Numbered from the stretch's first letter, positions 1 to 8,806 are shown. The stretch is DNA of 64,000 nucleotides from Pseudomonas entomophila L48 (GCF_000026105.1 NC_008027.1:2804501-2868500), one strand, 5' to 3'. The notes: a model not told the origin generated them from the letters alone. Program-made: numbers and translations.

Positions 1-800
1 ACGTCCTGGCGGTCCTTGCGGTCGGACCAGCGCCCGACCGGGTATTGCAGCAGCATGGCGCCGAGGATCACCCAGGCCATCATGTCGCCGATCTCGCCGA
101 TGTCCAGGCCGATGCGCTGCAGGTACAGCGGCAGCAGGGCATAGATACCCGCGATGGCGACGCCCGAACCGAAACAGCCGACCAGCCCGGTGGGCGCTAC
201 GCCCAGCAGCTGGCGTGGCTTGAGCGGCTCGACCTGGTCCAGCAACGGCGACACGCGGGGCAGGATCACGATCGGCAGCACCGACAGGGTTGCCAGCATG
301 CCGGCGAGCATGAAGGGCGCGGTGTCGCCCCAGCTGGTGATTTCGCCGAGGGTGGCCTGGGCGATCACCCCGGCGCCGTAGAAGGCGATCATGTACAGCG
401 CCAGCAGGCGACCACGGATCTTGGCGTCGCCGGCCAGCAGCAGCCAGCTCTCGATCACCAGGAACACGCCCACCGCGGCCCAGCCGTTGAGCAGGCGCAA
501 CACAGACCACCAGGTAGTGTCGTAGAACAGCCCTTGCAGCAGGATGGTCGCGCCGATCAGCGCGGCGAAGCTGCTGTAGGCGCGGATATGGCCGATGCGC
601 AGGATCAGCCGGTCGTTGAACACCGCGCCCAGGGTCAAACCGATGAAGTAGGCCGAGGACACCACGCCGATGGTGGTGGCCGACTCGCCGGCAGCGCCCA
701 GGCGCAGGGTGGTCAGGGAAGACATGAAGCCATTGCCCAGGGCAATGATGAACAGGCCGAGCAGGGGTGCCAGCGCCATCGCCAGCAAACGCGGAGACAT
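1..800 (-). CDS. MFS transporter, YcaD-like, 3' end cut by window edge
   Basis: The reading frame starts at an ATG and runs leftward off the window, so about 266 N-terminal residues are visible. They form alternating hydrophobic helices (start MSPRLLAMALAPLLGLFI) with the loop signature of a 12-helix major facilitator: a short basic loop VFNDRLILRIGH between helices 2 and 3, and VGRWSDRKDR near the visible end, the repeat of that motif in the second half. The segment ESWLL...GRLLALYMIAFYGAG resembles the YcaD branch. It should be an inner-membrane transporter of unknown substrate. The nearest gene, a small secreted protein, lies upstream on the same strand behind its own terminator, so the MFS gene is probably transcribed separately. 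Confidence 0.85.
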   Translation of the reverse strand, partial: MSPRLLAMALAPLLGLFIIALGNGFMSSLTTLRLGAAGESATTIGVVSSAYFIGLTLGAVFNDRLILRIGHIRAYSSFAALIGATILLQGLFYDTTWWSVLRLLNGWAAVGVFLVIESWLLLAGDAKIRGRLLALYMIAFYGAGVIAQATLGEITSWGDTAPFMLAGMLATLSVLPIVILPRVSPLLDQVEPLKPRQLLGVAPTGLVGCFGSGVAIAGIYALLPLYLQRIGLDIGEIGDMMAWVILGAMLLQYPVGRWSDRKDRQD

Positions 801-1049
801 ACGTACCTCAAGGTTGGAAAACGCGGATGTGCGCCTTTTCGGCTACAGCCGGCGAGCCGGGGCGGGCTGCAACCTGGGCAAGGGTCAACCGCTGGGCCTG
901 TTGCGGGAAAGGCCGGGCGGGGGCGGTTGAGCCTGGTGCACATGGGCGATGTGGCGAGGCACGGACGCGGTCCTTGCGGGCGCTGGCCACCGGGGTGGGC
1001 GACGGGCGAAAAGGAAGCGCGATTTTACGGGCTGTGGGGGATTTGAAAA

Positions 1050-1086
1050 GGGGGACCTGGCTGCGACGAGAGGCCGCAGGTCCCCC
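1050..1086 (-). terminator. Rho-independent terminator of the small secreted protein gene
   Basis: A 9-bp perfect stem (GGGGGACCT / AGGTCCCCC) with a 19-nt loop lies just past the stop codon of the small gene at 1108-1317. Read on the minus strand it is followed by CTTTTCAAA, a weak T tract. This is the expected position and polarity for termination of that gene. Confidence 0.6.
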
Positions 1087-1107
1087 TGTTGTTCACCGGG
1101 GTGCCAG

Positions 1108-1317
1108 TCAGCTCGATGAGCGGTCGGTGTTGGTGCGTGCTTCTGCCTGTGGCGGGGCCTGACGCAGGCTTTCTTTTGCCACGGTCTCCTGGGCTTGCTG
1201 GCGTTGCAGGGCCCACTGGTCGCTGCGCTCCTTGAGGCGGTCGGCGCCGCCCTCGGCAAATGCCGTGGTCATCGAGGTCATGGTCAGCAGGGCGAGGGCA
1301 CAGAGCAGGGGTTTCAT
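1108..1317 (-). CDS. small secreted protein of unknown function
   Basis: A 69-aa protein beginning MKPLLCALALLTMTSMTTAFA, a clear Sec signal peptide with likely cleavage after AFA. The mature part (about 47 aa) is hydrophilic, rich in Gln, Arg, Glu and Ser, and has no cysteine, so it is probably a soluble periplasmic peptide. The start was chosen because GGAG sits 9 nt upstream; an in-frame ATG 18 nt earlier overlaps this ribosome binding site and is less likely. I do not recognise a family. It is monocistronic, with a hairpin terminator downstream. Confidence 0.6.
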   Translation of the reverse strand: MKPLLCALALLTMTSMTTAFAEGGADRLKERSDQWALQRQQAQETVAKESLRQAPPQAEARTNTDRSSS

Positions 1318-1426
1318 CGAAGTCATCTCCATCATGGGTGGTCAGTGCAGTCGGGTAGCGACCGGTTGACGGCCATGATGGCGGGGCAGGATTTTCCCCG
1401 GATTAAGAAGCAGGATCAGCGCGGCA

Positions 1427-1546
1427 CCTGTAGGAGCGGCCTTGAGCCGCGAAAGGGCTGCGTAGCAGCCCCAGGATTTCAGCCTTGATGCAGAAAATGC
1501 CGGGGCCGCTTTGCGACCCTTTCGCGGCTGAAGCCGCTCCTACAGG
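1427..1546. repeat. paired inverted REP elements
   Basis: Two head-to-head copies of the Pseudomonas REP unit: TGTAGGAGCGGC at the left and GCCGCTCCTACAGG at the right. Each copy carries an internal CGCGAAAGG / CCTTTCGCGG pairing, so the whole can fold into one large hairpin. It lies between a small secreted gene and the end of a convergent-side lipoprotein gene. Confidence 0.85.
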
Positions 1547-1565
1547 AATCGAGCCAGTCTCACGA

Positions 1566-2198
1566 TCACCGGGTGATCAACCGCTCATGCACCCACCCCT
1601 GGTCGGTCAACACCATGGCGCGGGTCTCCTCGAGCGGCTTCGCGGCGCTGCCGGCAGCCTGGCCCAGGCCGATGACGCCGGCCTGCACCGCTTCATCGCC
1701 GGCCCAGCCCGGCAGGTCGGTGACCTGGTAGCGGTAGGTCACCTGCGAAACCTTGCGGCCTTCGCGTTCGGCAGGCTTGCTGAACGCGGAGATGTCGGTG
1801 AGCCGGGCCTTGCCGAAGCACAGCCCGCCGGTGCTACCGCCGTCCGCGCGTTTCACGGCGTCGGCGCGGTAGTACTTGCGGCCCTCGTCGGTGAGTTCGT
1901 AGGCGTAATAGATGTCGGTGCGAGCCGGCTGCCACAGGCGCTCGGGCACCTCGGTGCGGGAAATCTCCCGTTCGCTGACCACGCCGACCTTGGCCAGGGC
2001 ACGCAGCGCCTTGTTGGTGCCGTCGACGTCGAAGTCGCGGGTGCGGGCGGGGAAGGCGGTAATCACGAAGCAGTGCGGGTACTGGGTGTCGAGGTAGGCC
2101 TGGGCGGCCTGGCGAAAGCTGGCTTCGCGGGTGTCCTGGCCGGCCGAGCAGCCGAACAGCGTGGCCAGCAGGGCCAGCGGTACGATCTTCCTGTTCAT
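1566..2198 (-). CDS. hypothetical lipoprotein
   Basis: A 210-aa protein with a lipoprotein signal (MNRKIVPLALLATLFGCSAGQ; lipobox LFGC, Cys17). The mature domain is soluble, mixed alpha/beta, with no motif that I can assign to a function. A phrase such as DIYYAYELTDEGRKYYRADA suggests a beta-rich periplasmic domain. It should be anchored in the outer or inner membrane facing the periplasm. It is a single gene with a ribosome binding site (GGAAG) just upstream of the ATG. A REP pair follows its 3' end. Confidence 0.75.
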   Translation of the reverse strand: MNRKIVPLALLATLFGCSAGQDTREASFRQAAQAYLDTQYPHCFVITAFPARTRDFDVDGTNKALRALAKVGVVSEREISRTEVPERLWQPARTDIYYAYELTDEGRKYYRADAVKRADGGSTGGLCFGKARLTDISAFSKPAEREGRKVSQVTYRYQVTDLPGWAGDEAVQAGVIGLGQAAGSAAKPLEETRAMVLTDQGWVHERLITR

Positions 2199-2432
2199 CG
2201 TAAGGCTTCCTTGTAGTTGCCAATTGCGCAGCGAGCACCGGCCAAGCCGGTCGGGTCGGGATTAAAACCTGCAAGCCAGAGCGGCCGCAATCATGGCATC
2301 TGGACATATTGGTGGGGTTGCGCGCGCCATCGCCGGGTGTTGGGGCGGGTGAAAAACCTGGGGTCATCCATACTGCTCTGATCCGCCCCGGCGTCACCGG
2401 GGTGACCGGGGACCTTCCAGGAGAGCAGGCAG

Positions 2433-3251
2433 ATGGCCAAGGCCGAGGGCAAGAAACGCAAGGGTGACGACGGCAAGCGGTTGGGGCGCAAGGCGTATGA
2501 AAGCGAGCTCAAGCGCCTGCATGTGGAACTGGTGAAGCTGCAGCAGTGGGTGGTGGAGAAGGGCCTGAAGGTATGCATCGTCTTCGAAGGCCGCGATGGC
2601 GCCGGCAAGGGCGGCACGATCAAGGCCATCACCGAGCGGGTCAGCCCGCGGGTGTTCCGGGTGGTGGCGCTGCCGGCGCCGACCGAACGGGAGAAGACCC
2701 AGATCTACGCCCAGCGCTACCTCACCCACCTGCCGGCCGCCGGCGAAGTGGTGATCTTCGACCGCAGCTGGTACAACCGCGCCGGCGTCGAGCGGGTGAT
2801 GGGCTTTTGCAGCGACGAGCAGGCGCAGAAGTTTCTCACCGTGGTGCCGATGTTCGAACGGATGATGGTCGAGTCGGGGATCATCCTGATCAAGTACTGG
2901 CTGGAAGTCAGCGCCGAGGAGCAGGCGCGGCGCCTGCAGGACCGCATCGACGATGGCCGCAAGCTGTGGAAGCTGTCGCCGATGGACGTGAAGTCCTATA
3001 CCCGCTGGGATGACTACACCCGCGCCCGCGACGAGATGTTCGCCGCCTCGGACTCCTCCTGGGCGCCGTGGTACATGGCGCGCTCGGAAGACAAGCGCAA
3101 GGCGCGACTGAACATTATCAGTCACTTCCTGCAGCAGATCTCTTACAAGGATTTAAGCCAGGCGCACAAGGTCACGCTGCCCAAGCGCGGCAAGATCGGC
3201 AAGTACAAGGCTGCGCCTTATCCGTTCAAGATGGTCGCGCAGCGGTTCTGA
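2433..3251 (+). CDS. ppk2: polyphosphate kinase 2 (PPK2 family)
   Basis: A 272-aa PPK2 kinase, which transfers phosphate between polyphosphate and nucleotides (class I enzymes use NDP/NTP). It has the P-loop GRDGAGKGG near residues 54-62, a Walker-B-like DRSWYNR near 109-115, and the lid segment rich in Arg/Lys around residues 170-215. Length matches single-domain class I members. A basic N-terminal tail (KGKKRK type) precedes the core. AGGAG lies 9-13 nt upstream of the ATG. The gene stands alone, followed by a REP pair. It is probably cytosolic and linked to stress energy balance; the nucleotide preference cannot be read from sequence alone. Confidence 0.93.
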   Translation: MAKAEGKKRKGDDGKRLGRKAYESELKRLHVELVKLQQWVVEKGLKVCIVFEGRDGAGKGGTIKAITERVSPRVFRVVALPAPTEREKTQIYAQRYLTHLPAAGEVVIFDRSWYNRAGVERVMGFCSDEQAQKFLTVVPMFERMMVESGIILIKYWLEVSAEEQARRLQDRIDDGRKLWKLSPMDVKSYTRWDDYTRARDEMFAASDSSWAPWYMARSEDKRKARLNIISHFLQQISYKDLSQAHKVTLPKRGKIGKYKAAPYPFKMVAQRF

Positions 3252-3253
3252 AA

Positions 3254-3336
3254 CCTGTAGGAGCGGCTTTAGCCGCGATCACCCGCGAAGCGGGTGCCCC
3301 GTGGTGCCTGCATCGCGGCTAAAGCCGCTCCTACAG
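3254..3336. repeat. paired inverted REP elements
   Basis: A REP doublet directly after the ppk2 stop: CTGTAGGAGCGGCTTTAGCCGCGATC at the left, mirrored by CATCGCGGCTAAAGCCGCTCCTACAG at the right, around a short CCCGCGAAGCGGG hairpin. It probably protects or terminates the ppk2 message. Confidence 0.85.
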
Positions 3337-3467
3337 CGGGTGCGGTATGGCAGGTTAAGCGCATCGAAGCAAAGCAGGAAAAGTTTCATGATGAACCGTC
3401 ATCACGAAGCCTAGGATAAACACCAAAAGGCCATGTTCCCGCGCCTCAACGCCACAGGAAGTCAAAA

Positions 3468-3686
3468 ATGATCGCTAACCTCGTCAAAGTTTCACTGGTG
3501 GCCGGTGCTGTGTTGTTGAGCGCCTGTTCCGGTGTGAGCACCCGAAACGACTACTCGGTCGACTCCGTGGCGCCGGCGGGGTTTGGTCCGGGGCCGACGC
3601 ACAGTGGACAGCAGATGAATTTCCACGGTAACGCGTTGAGCAACAGCTTTGGCGAGTACAGTTCCGGGCTGCTGCACGACGACTGA
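3468..3686 (+). CDS. small hypothetical lipoprotein
   Basis: A 72-aa protein with a lipoprotein signal peptide (IANLVKVSLVAGAVLLSACSG; lipobox LSAC, Cys about 20). The mature part of about 52 residues is polar, Gly/Ser/Asn-rich, and contains no recognisable domain. CACAGGAAGTC lies just before the ATG as ribosome binding site. It is a single gene flanked by REP elements on both sides. Function unknown. Confidence 0.65.
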   Translation: MIANLVKVSLVAGAVLLSACSGVSTRNDYSVDSVAPAGFGPGPTHSGQQMNFHGNALSNSFGEYSSGLLHDD

Positions 3687-3730
3687 TACGCGTGCGGTAA
3701 AGAAAAGGGGGACGCTCACGGTTCTGAAGC

Positions 3731-3815
3731 TGTAGGAGCGGCTTTAGCCGCGATCACCCGCGAAGCGGGTGCCACCAGCGTGTTGCCTGCATCGCGGCTG
3801 AAGCCGCTCCTACAA
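3731..3815. repeat. paired inverted REP elements overlapping the rnz stop
   Basis: This is nearly the same doublet as the one after ppk2, with the same CCCGCGAAGCGGG core. Its right end CTCCTACAAG contains, on the minus strand, the TAG stop codon of the ribonuclease Z gene. Confidence 0.85.
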
Positions 3816-4772
3816 GACCTCGACCAACCGGCCATCACGCGCCAAGTGATAGCGCTGCAGATCCTGCGCCAGAACCAGATTGCCGCGGTAATGCGCCAAC
3901 GCTTCTTCGCGTACATCCTCGATCGAGCTGCCACGTGCCGCGCCAGCGCCCTGATACCGCGCGCTGAAATGGGTCAGCACCAGGTTCGGCACCTGCGCCG
4001 CTTCGGCAAACCGCGCCACCGCGGCGGCGGTGCTGTGGCCGAAGGTGGCCTGGGCGCGCTCGACCACAGGCTCGGTAAAGGTCGACTCGTGCACCAGCAC
4101 GTCCACGCCTTTGGCCAGCTCGGCCAGCAACTCCGGGCGGTCGTTGTCGCCACAGACGATGATGCGCTGTGGCGGGCGCTGGGGCTGGAGGTAGTGCTGA
4201 GGATCCAGTTGGCGTCCTTCATGCTCCACCGTCATGCCACGGGCCAGCTGACCCCACAGCGGCCCGGCCGGCACGCCGTCGGCCTGCAGGCGCGCGGTGT
4301 CCAGCCGTGGCTCGGGGTCCTGTTCATCGAACACGAAACCGTAGGACGGCACCCGATGGGACAGTTCGACCTTGCCGACCTGGATATTGCCGCAGGTAAA
4401 ACCGTCGAACGTTTCGAGGGCCTGCAGTTGCAGCTCGAACGGCAGGTAGGTGTCGCTGGCCGCCAGGCCCTGGCGCACCCAGTCGTGCAGGGCGGTGGGC
4501 ATGATCAGTGGCAGCGGCGCCTTGCGCCCGGACATGCCCGCGCTGGCCAGCAGCCCCGGCAGGCCGAAGCAGTGGTCGCCATGGACATGGGTGATGAAGA
4601 TCGCGCGCAGGTCGCGCATCGACAGCGGGCTGCGCAGCAACTGGTGCTGGGTGCCCTCGCCGCAATCGACCAGGTACCAGCCGTGGCCGGTGGCTTCGAT
4701 GACGGCGGTTGCGCTTACATTGCGGGCCTTGGTGGGCACACCGGAGGAGGTGCCCAGAAACTGCAGGTCCAT
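3810..4772 (-). CDS. rnz: ribonuclease Z (tRNA 3'-processing endonuclease)
   Basis: A 320-aa metallo-beta-lactamase-fold protein of the ElaC/RNase Z family, which cleaves 3' trailers of tRNA precursors and in some bacteria acts on other RNAs. The N-terminus [18 protein letters not shown] is typical. The zinc motif [10 protein letters not shown] (HxHxDH) lies near residues 60-69. Downstream metal ligands appear in IIVCGDND and VHESTF, and a late His in [10 protein letters not shown]. Length fits the short bacterial form. The protein is cytosolic and the gene appears monocistronic. Its TAG stop codon is formed by the terminal CTAC of a REP element. Confidence 0.93.
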
Positions 4773-4856
4773 TGCCTGACTCCTTGACGTTTACGACGCG
4801 CCGCATTGCGCGGCGCGCGCGGAGGCTAGCACGGCTGCGGCTGCGAGCAAAGCGTG

Positions 4857-5876
4857 TCAGCGGCTGGCGTCCAAGACTATCCGGTAGCGCGCCTTGCCGC
4901 TGCGCAGGTGGTCGATGGCCTGGTTGACCTGGCTCATGGGGAACTGCTCGACCTGCGGCAGCACCTGGTGACGGGCGCAGAACGCCAGCAGCGTGGCCAT
5001 GTTCGCGGGCGAGCCCACGGGCGAGGCGGACAGGCTCTTCTGCTGCGGCATCAGGTTGAACACATGCACCGGTATGGCGCTGGGCACCACCCCGACGAAG
5101 TTGACCCGGCCACGTGCGCCCAAGGTGCCGATCATCGCCGTCCAGTCCAGGTTGGCGTTGGCGGTGACCAGCAGGAAGTCCAGGGTGCCGGCGATCGCCT
5201 CGAGCGCCGCACTGTCGGTGGACGCCACCACCTTGTGCGCGCCCAGCGCCTGGGCCTCGGCTTGCTTGGCCAGCGATGAGGTGAAGGCGGTCACCTCGCA
5301 GCCCCAGGCGTTGAGCAGGCGCACGGCCAGGTGACCGAGCCCGCCGATGCCGACCACGCCAACCCGGTGGATGGGTTTGACGTCATAGGCCAGGATCGGG
5401 TTGAACACCGTGGAGCCCGCGCAGAACAGCGGGCCGGCCAGGGCCGGGTCGAGCGTGTCGGGCAGCGGCACGGCCCAGGCCCAGTGGGCGCGGATGTGGT
5501 CGGCGAAACCGCCGTTGGCGCCGATGATCGTCGGGCGCACCGAGCCGCACAGGTTGTGCGAGCCGGCCATGCACGACGCGCAGTGCATGCAACTGCCCTT
5601 GTACCAGCCCACGCCCACCCGCTGGCCGGCGTCGAGCCCGCTGACCTGCGCGCCAGTGCGCACGATGCGGCCCACCACTTCATGGCCGGGAATGAACGGG
5701 TAGCGGCTCAGGCCCCACTCGTTGTCGATCATCGACTGGTCGGAGTGGCACACGCCGCAGTACTCGACGGCGATCTCCACCTCGTCGTCGGGCAACGGGC
5801 CCGGATCGTAGCGGTAAGGTTGCAGCGGCGCGCCGGGCGCGGTGGCGGCCCAACCGGTGAACGTGGGATTGCTCAT
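4857..5876 (-). CDS. zinc-dependent NAD(P) alcohol dehydrogenase, CAD/YahK type
   Basis: A 339-aa medium-chain dehydrogenase. Catalytic zinc ligands are in EYCGVCHSD and GHEVVG. The structural zinc site is a four-cysteine lobe (CMHCASCMAGSHNLC). The cofactor fold carries GIGGLGHLAVRLL. The pattern fits the cinnamyl-alcohol-dehydrogenase/YahK group, which reduces a wide range of aldehydes with NADPH. The start was taken at MSNPTFTGW because GGAGGTG lies 6 nt upstream; a longer frame to 5966 has no such site. It is divergent from the CorA-like transporter gene and appears to be a single gene. The physiological substrate is unknown. Confidence 0.9.
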   Translation of the reverse strand: MSNPTFTGWAATAPGAPLQPYRYDPGPLPDDEVEIAVEYCGVCHSDQSMIDNEWGLSRYPFIPGHEVVGRIVRTGAQVSGLDAGQRVGVGWYKGSCMHCASCMAGSHNLCGSVRPTIIGANGGFADHIRAHWAWAVPLPDTLDPALAGPLFCAGSTVFNPILAYDVKPIHRVGVVGIGGLGHLAVRLLNAWGCEVTAFTSSLAKQAEAQALGAHKVVASTDSAALEAIAGTLDFLLVTANANLDWTAMIGTLGARGRVNFVGVVPSAIPVHVFNLMPQQKSLSASPVGSPANMATLLAFCARHQVLPQVEQFPMSQVNQAIDHLRSGKARYRIVLDASR

Positions 5877-6022
5877 GGGGACACCTCCAGGTAGGCAAGG
5901 TGATGCAGGCAAGGCGTGGAAAGTGTAGTGCAGCCTGGCGGGCGGGCAGGGCCGTGAAACTGTCATGCACTTGTCATGAGGCTGACTCTAGGATGCCAGG
6001 ACACTTCCGGATCGCATCGCGC

Positions 6023-7039
6023 ATGCTCAACACCACCACGCCCCACCATGAAGCGGACCTGCACGGCCTGCTCTACGCCTATGTATTCCGCCCCGGCCTG
6101 CCGGGCCGCGAGCTCGACGCGGCGCAAGCGACGACGCGCCTGCTCGCGCCCGACCACAGCGACGAGTTCCTCTGGTTGCACCTTAACCTCGCCCACGCCG
6201 CCTGCGAGCGCTGGATGAAGAGCAACCTCGACCTGCCGGAAACCTTTTTCGAGACCCTGCGCGAAGGGTCGCGCTCCACGCGCATCGAGCACGTCGATTC
6301 GGCCTTGCTGGCGGTGATCAACGACTTGGTGTTCAGCTTCGGCCTGGTATCGTCCGATGTATCGACACTCTGGGCCTGCGCACGCAGCCGGCTGCTGGTC
6401 AGCGCCCGGCTGCAGCCGTTGCATTCGGTGGACGAGTTGCGCTCTTCGGTGAAGCGCGGGGAGTGCTTCGGCTCCACGGTGGAACTGTTGGTGCATCTGG
6501 TCCGCGACCAGAGCGACCTGCTGACCCAGGTGGTGCGTGAAACCACCCTGAAGGTCGACCGCATCGAAGACCAGCTGCTATCGCTGCGCCTGAGCGACAA
6601 CCGTGCCGAGCTCAGCAGCCTGCGCCGCGTGCTGGTGCGCCTGCAGCGCCTGCTGGCCCTGGAGCCCGGTTCGTTGCTGCGCCTGCTCAACCGCCCGCCC
6701 GAGTGGCTGGGCGAGCAGGATATCCGCCAGTTGCGGGCCTCCACCGAGGAGTTCTCGGTGATCATCAACGACCTGACCAGCCTGGGCGAGCGGATCAAGC
6801 TGCTGCAGGAAGAGATCGCCGCCAAGCTCACCGAGGAGAACAACCGCACGTTGTTCACCCTGACCGTGGTGACGGTACTGGCCCTGCCGATCAACATCAT
6901 CGCCGGCTTCTTCGGCATGAACGTCGGTGGCGTGCCGCTGGCGGACGACCCTCACGGTTTCTGGGTGCTGGTGGCGCTGGTGGTGACCTTCACGGTAATT
7001 GCAGGGCGCTGGGCGTTTCGCAAGCGCGGGGACTACTGA
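6023..7039 (+). CDS. CorA/ZntB-family divalent cation transporter
   Basis: A 338-aa protein: a long cytosolic alpha/beta domain followed by two C-terminal membrane helices. The GMN signature appears as FFGMNVGG at about residues 296-303, at the end of helix 1. A long acidic, coiled-coil stalk (RIEDQLLSLRLSDNRAELSSL) precedes it. The charged exit KRGDY ends the protein. The family forms pentamers that move Mg, Co, Ni or Zn; ZntB-like members move Zn. A second possible start lies 30 nt upstream (GAGG 10 nt before it). The 3' end overlaps the convergent PAP2 gene by 50 nt, which is unusual for unrelated genes. Confidence 0.87.
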   Translation: MLNTTTPHHEADLHGLLYAYVFRPGLPGRELDAAQATTRLLAPDHSDEFLWLHLNLAHAACERWMKSNLDLPETFFETLREGSRSTRIEHVDSALLAVINDLVFSFGLVSSDVSTLWACARSRLLVSARLQPLHSVDELRSSVKRGECFGSTVELLVHLVRDQSDLLTQVVRETTLKVDRIEDQLLSLRLSDNRAELSSLRRVLVRLQRLLALEPGSLLRLLNRPPEWLGEQDIRQLRASTEEFSVIINDLTSLGERIKLLQEEIAAKLTEENNRTLFTLTVVTVLALPINIIAGFFGMNVGGVPLADDPHGFWVLVALVVTFTVIAGRWAFRKRGDY

Positions 7040-7823
7040 CCTCGGCGGCGGCCGACGCCTGCAGCGCGGGCCGGCCGTAGAACACCAGCGCCGTGCCCCA
7101 GCTGGTCAGCCAGACGAAGATCCCGGCCCAGAAGGTGTGGGACATGTAGTGCCAGCCCTGCAATACCCGGGTGGTGCCATAGATGAAGCCGACCACCAGG
7201 ATTGCCAGCAACAGCTTGCGGGCGTGGGGCCAGCGGTGGCGCAGGGCGACGAAGTACAGGGCCAGCAAGGTGAAACCACTGGAAGCGTGGCCGCCCGGCC
7301 AGCAGCGGCCAGGCCCGGCCTTGTCCAGCCAGGTGAATTGCTGGTACCACTCCAGATGCGCCTCGCTGCCCCCGTACAGGGTGGTTTCCACGGGGCAGTA
7401 CACGCCAGTGTGGCTCTTGAGGTAGTGGATGACGCCAGTGCACAGGGCGAAGGCCACCACGACATACAGGAAGTCGCGCCGGTGATCGGCAGTGAAGCGC
7501 AGCAGCGGTGCGACGCGGATGCCTTCGACGGCGCGGGTCGCTGGCGCGTAGCGGCGCAACAACGGCCACAGCAATGACAGCAGCAGGCCGATGACGGCCA
7601 GTTCGCCGGTCCAGTCAGGGAGAATCCGCGGCCACTTGTGGGTGGCTTTCTCGAACCAGGCATTGTGCTGGAAGACGAACTGGCCGGTCGCCGGATCCAG
7701 CAACAGGTTGCTGAGCCAGCGGTCCAGGCTGGTCAGGTCGAACAGCATGAACACCAGCGCCGACAGTAGCAGCGGCAGGCCGAGGTTGTTCAGGTAGAAA
7801 CGAGAACGCGGTGTGAATGGCAT
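6990..7823 (-). CDS. PAP2-family membrane phosphatase
   Basis: A 277-aa integral membrane protein with six predicted helices. PAP2 motifs: KSHTGVYCP (motif 1), PGGHASSG (motif 2) and TRVLQGWHYMSHTFW (motif 3), where the usual final Asp is replaced by His. The family removes phosphate from lipid phosphates or diphosphates at the periplasmic face, for example undecaprenyl or lipid A phosphates. The gene follows the histidine-phosphatase gene with a single base between stop and start (TGACATG), so the two are translationally coupled and probably act on related envelope substrates. The 3' end overlaps the convergent transporter gene. Confidence 0.87.
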   Translation of the reverse strand: MPFTPRSRFYLNNLGLPLLLSALVFMLFDLTSLDRWLSNLLLDPATGQFVFQHNAWFEKATHKWPRILPDWTGELAVIGLLLSLLWPLLRRYAPATRAVEGIRVAPLLRFTADHRRDFLYVVVAFALCTGVIHYLKSHTGVYCPVETTLYGGSEAHLEWYQQFTWLDKAGPGRCWPGGHASSGFTLLALYFVALRHRWPHARKLLLAILVVGFIYGTTRVLQGWHYMSHTFWAGIFVWLTSWGTALVFYGRPALQASAAAEVSSPRACETPSALQLP

Positions 7824-7824
7824 G

Positions 7825-8511
7825 TCAGGCTCCCTTGCCGACTTCGAGCTTGCGCCACTGGGTGGCGTTCATCTGGCCAAGGATCCGGGCCTTGCCATTG
7901 CTGCCCAGGGTGACGAACAGGGCGCTGGCGTAGCTGCTCGAACGTTCGCCGCCAGCGACCCCCAACGTGCGTTCGAGCTGGTCGATGCAACCGCTGTGGG
8001 TGACCAGCACCAGGTTGTGGCCGGCACGCTTGTGGGCGAAGGCCGCCTGGCTGAATTCCTGGTCACATTGCGCCAGCCATTCCTGGGTGGCAATGGGCTT
8101 GGCAAACATGAAGGCGGCTGTCTGTTGGGTGCGCACCTCGGGGCTGGCGAGCAGGTCGGCGCTGTCCAGGCCCAGCTGGCGCAGGCCAGCGCCGACCCCT
8201 TCGGCGGCCTGGCTGCCGGCAACGGTGATACCGGTGGGGTCGTTCAGGCAGGCCGCACGGGAGCGGTCGCAACGCTCGGCATGGCGCACCAGGACGAGCA
8301 TCGAACCCGCTGCCCATTCGCCGTACACACCCTGGCTGCGCATCTGCTGCGCGCTGCGCAGGTCGGCGACCTGCGTGGAAGTTGCCCAGCGGGTCGCCGC
8401 CACCAGTGCCAGCAACGCACACAAGCCGACCACGACAAGTGCCAGGGAGGACCAGCGGAACACCTTGGGTGTTTTCAGCGTGGCGGTTTTATCGAGGGTG
8501 CCCTGCAACAT
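7825..8511 (-). CDS. membrane-anchored histidine phosphatase (Ais-like)
   Basis: A 228-aa protein with an N-terminal anchor (residues about 20-42) and a periplasmic histidine-phosphatase domain. The catalytic signature is VLVRHAERCDR near residue 75, with a second catalytic His in LVTHSGC. The branch resembles the Ais group thought to act on LPS-core heptose phosphates, but this assignment is inferred. The start MLQGTLDKTATLK was chosen because GGAG lies 8 nt upstream; an in-frame extension to 8661 has none. It forms a two-gene operon with the PAP2 phosphatase, which suggests a joint role in removing phosphate from an envelope glycolipid. Confidence 0.82.
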   Translation of the reverse strand: MLQGTLDKTATLKTPKVFRWSSLALVVVGLCALLALVAATRWATSTQVADLRSAQQMRSQGVYGEWAAGSMLVLVRHAERCDRSRAACLNDPTGITVAGSQAAEGVGAGLRQLGLDSADLLASPEVRTQQTAAFMFAKPIATQEWLAQCDQEFSQAAFAHKRAGHNLVLVTHSGCIDQLERTLGVAGGERSSSYASALFVTLGSNGKARILGQMNATQWRKLEVGKGA

Positions 8512-8720
8512 GCAAACACTCCGTGAAAGCGCAAGGAGCGGACAAGGCGCGCTAAGGCAGCCCATCCGAAAGTGGCTGCACTGTAAGAAGGCAGATGTTG
8601 GCGAAGGGTGAGGCGGATGTGAAAAAAGTGCGGGGCCGGCCCGGCGGCATACCCGCGTCACGGTTGTGGAAGGAAGGGCGTGAGCGGGATGAACGGGCAG
8701 ACGATATTTTCACGTGCGTC

Positions 8721-8733
8721 GCTATAACATAAC
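8721..8733. promoter_or_regulatory. candidate Zur box upstream of the SPFH-hmtA operon
   Basis: GCTATAACATAAC matches the Pseudomonas Zur half-site pattern GTTAT-N3-ATAAC with one mismatch. It lies about 75 nt before the first gene of the operon, in an AT-rich patch that also offers a possible -10 (TATAAC). From memory, the homologous P. aeruginosa operon (PA2439-PA2434) responds to zinc limitation, which fits. Confidence 0.4.
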
Positions 8734-8806
8734 GAAATAAACTCGCCCGTCGTCACATGCACGGCCGCTATTTCCCGTTCGGCTGCGCACCAAGCCTGGA
8801 GCCCCC

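Noticed and set aside
45..1046. 333-codon plus-strand frame at the left edge
   Set aside because: Antisense to a clear MFS transporter reading from 800 leftward; Gln/His/Gly-rich shadow.
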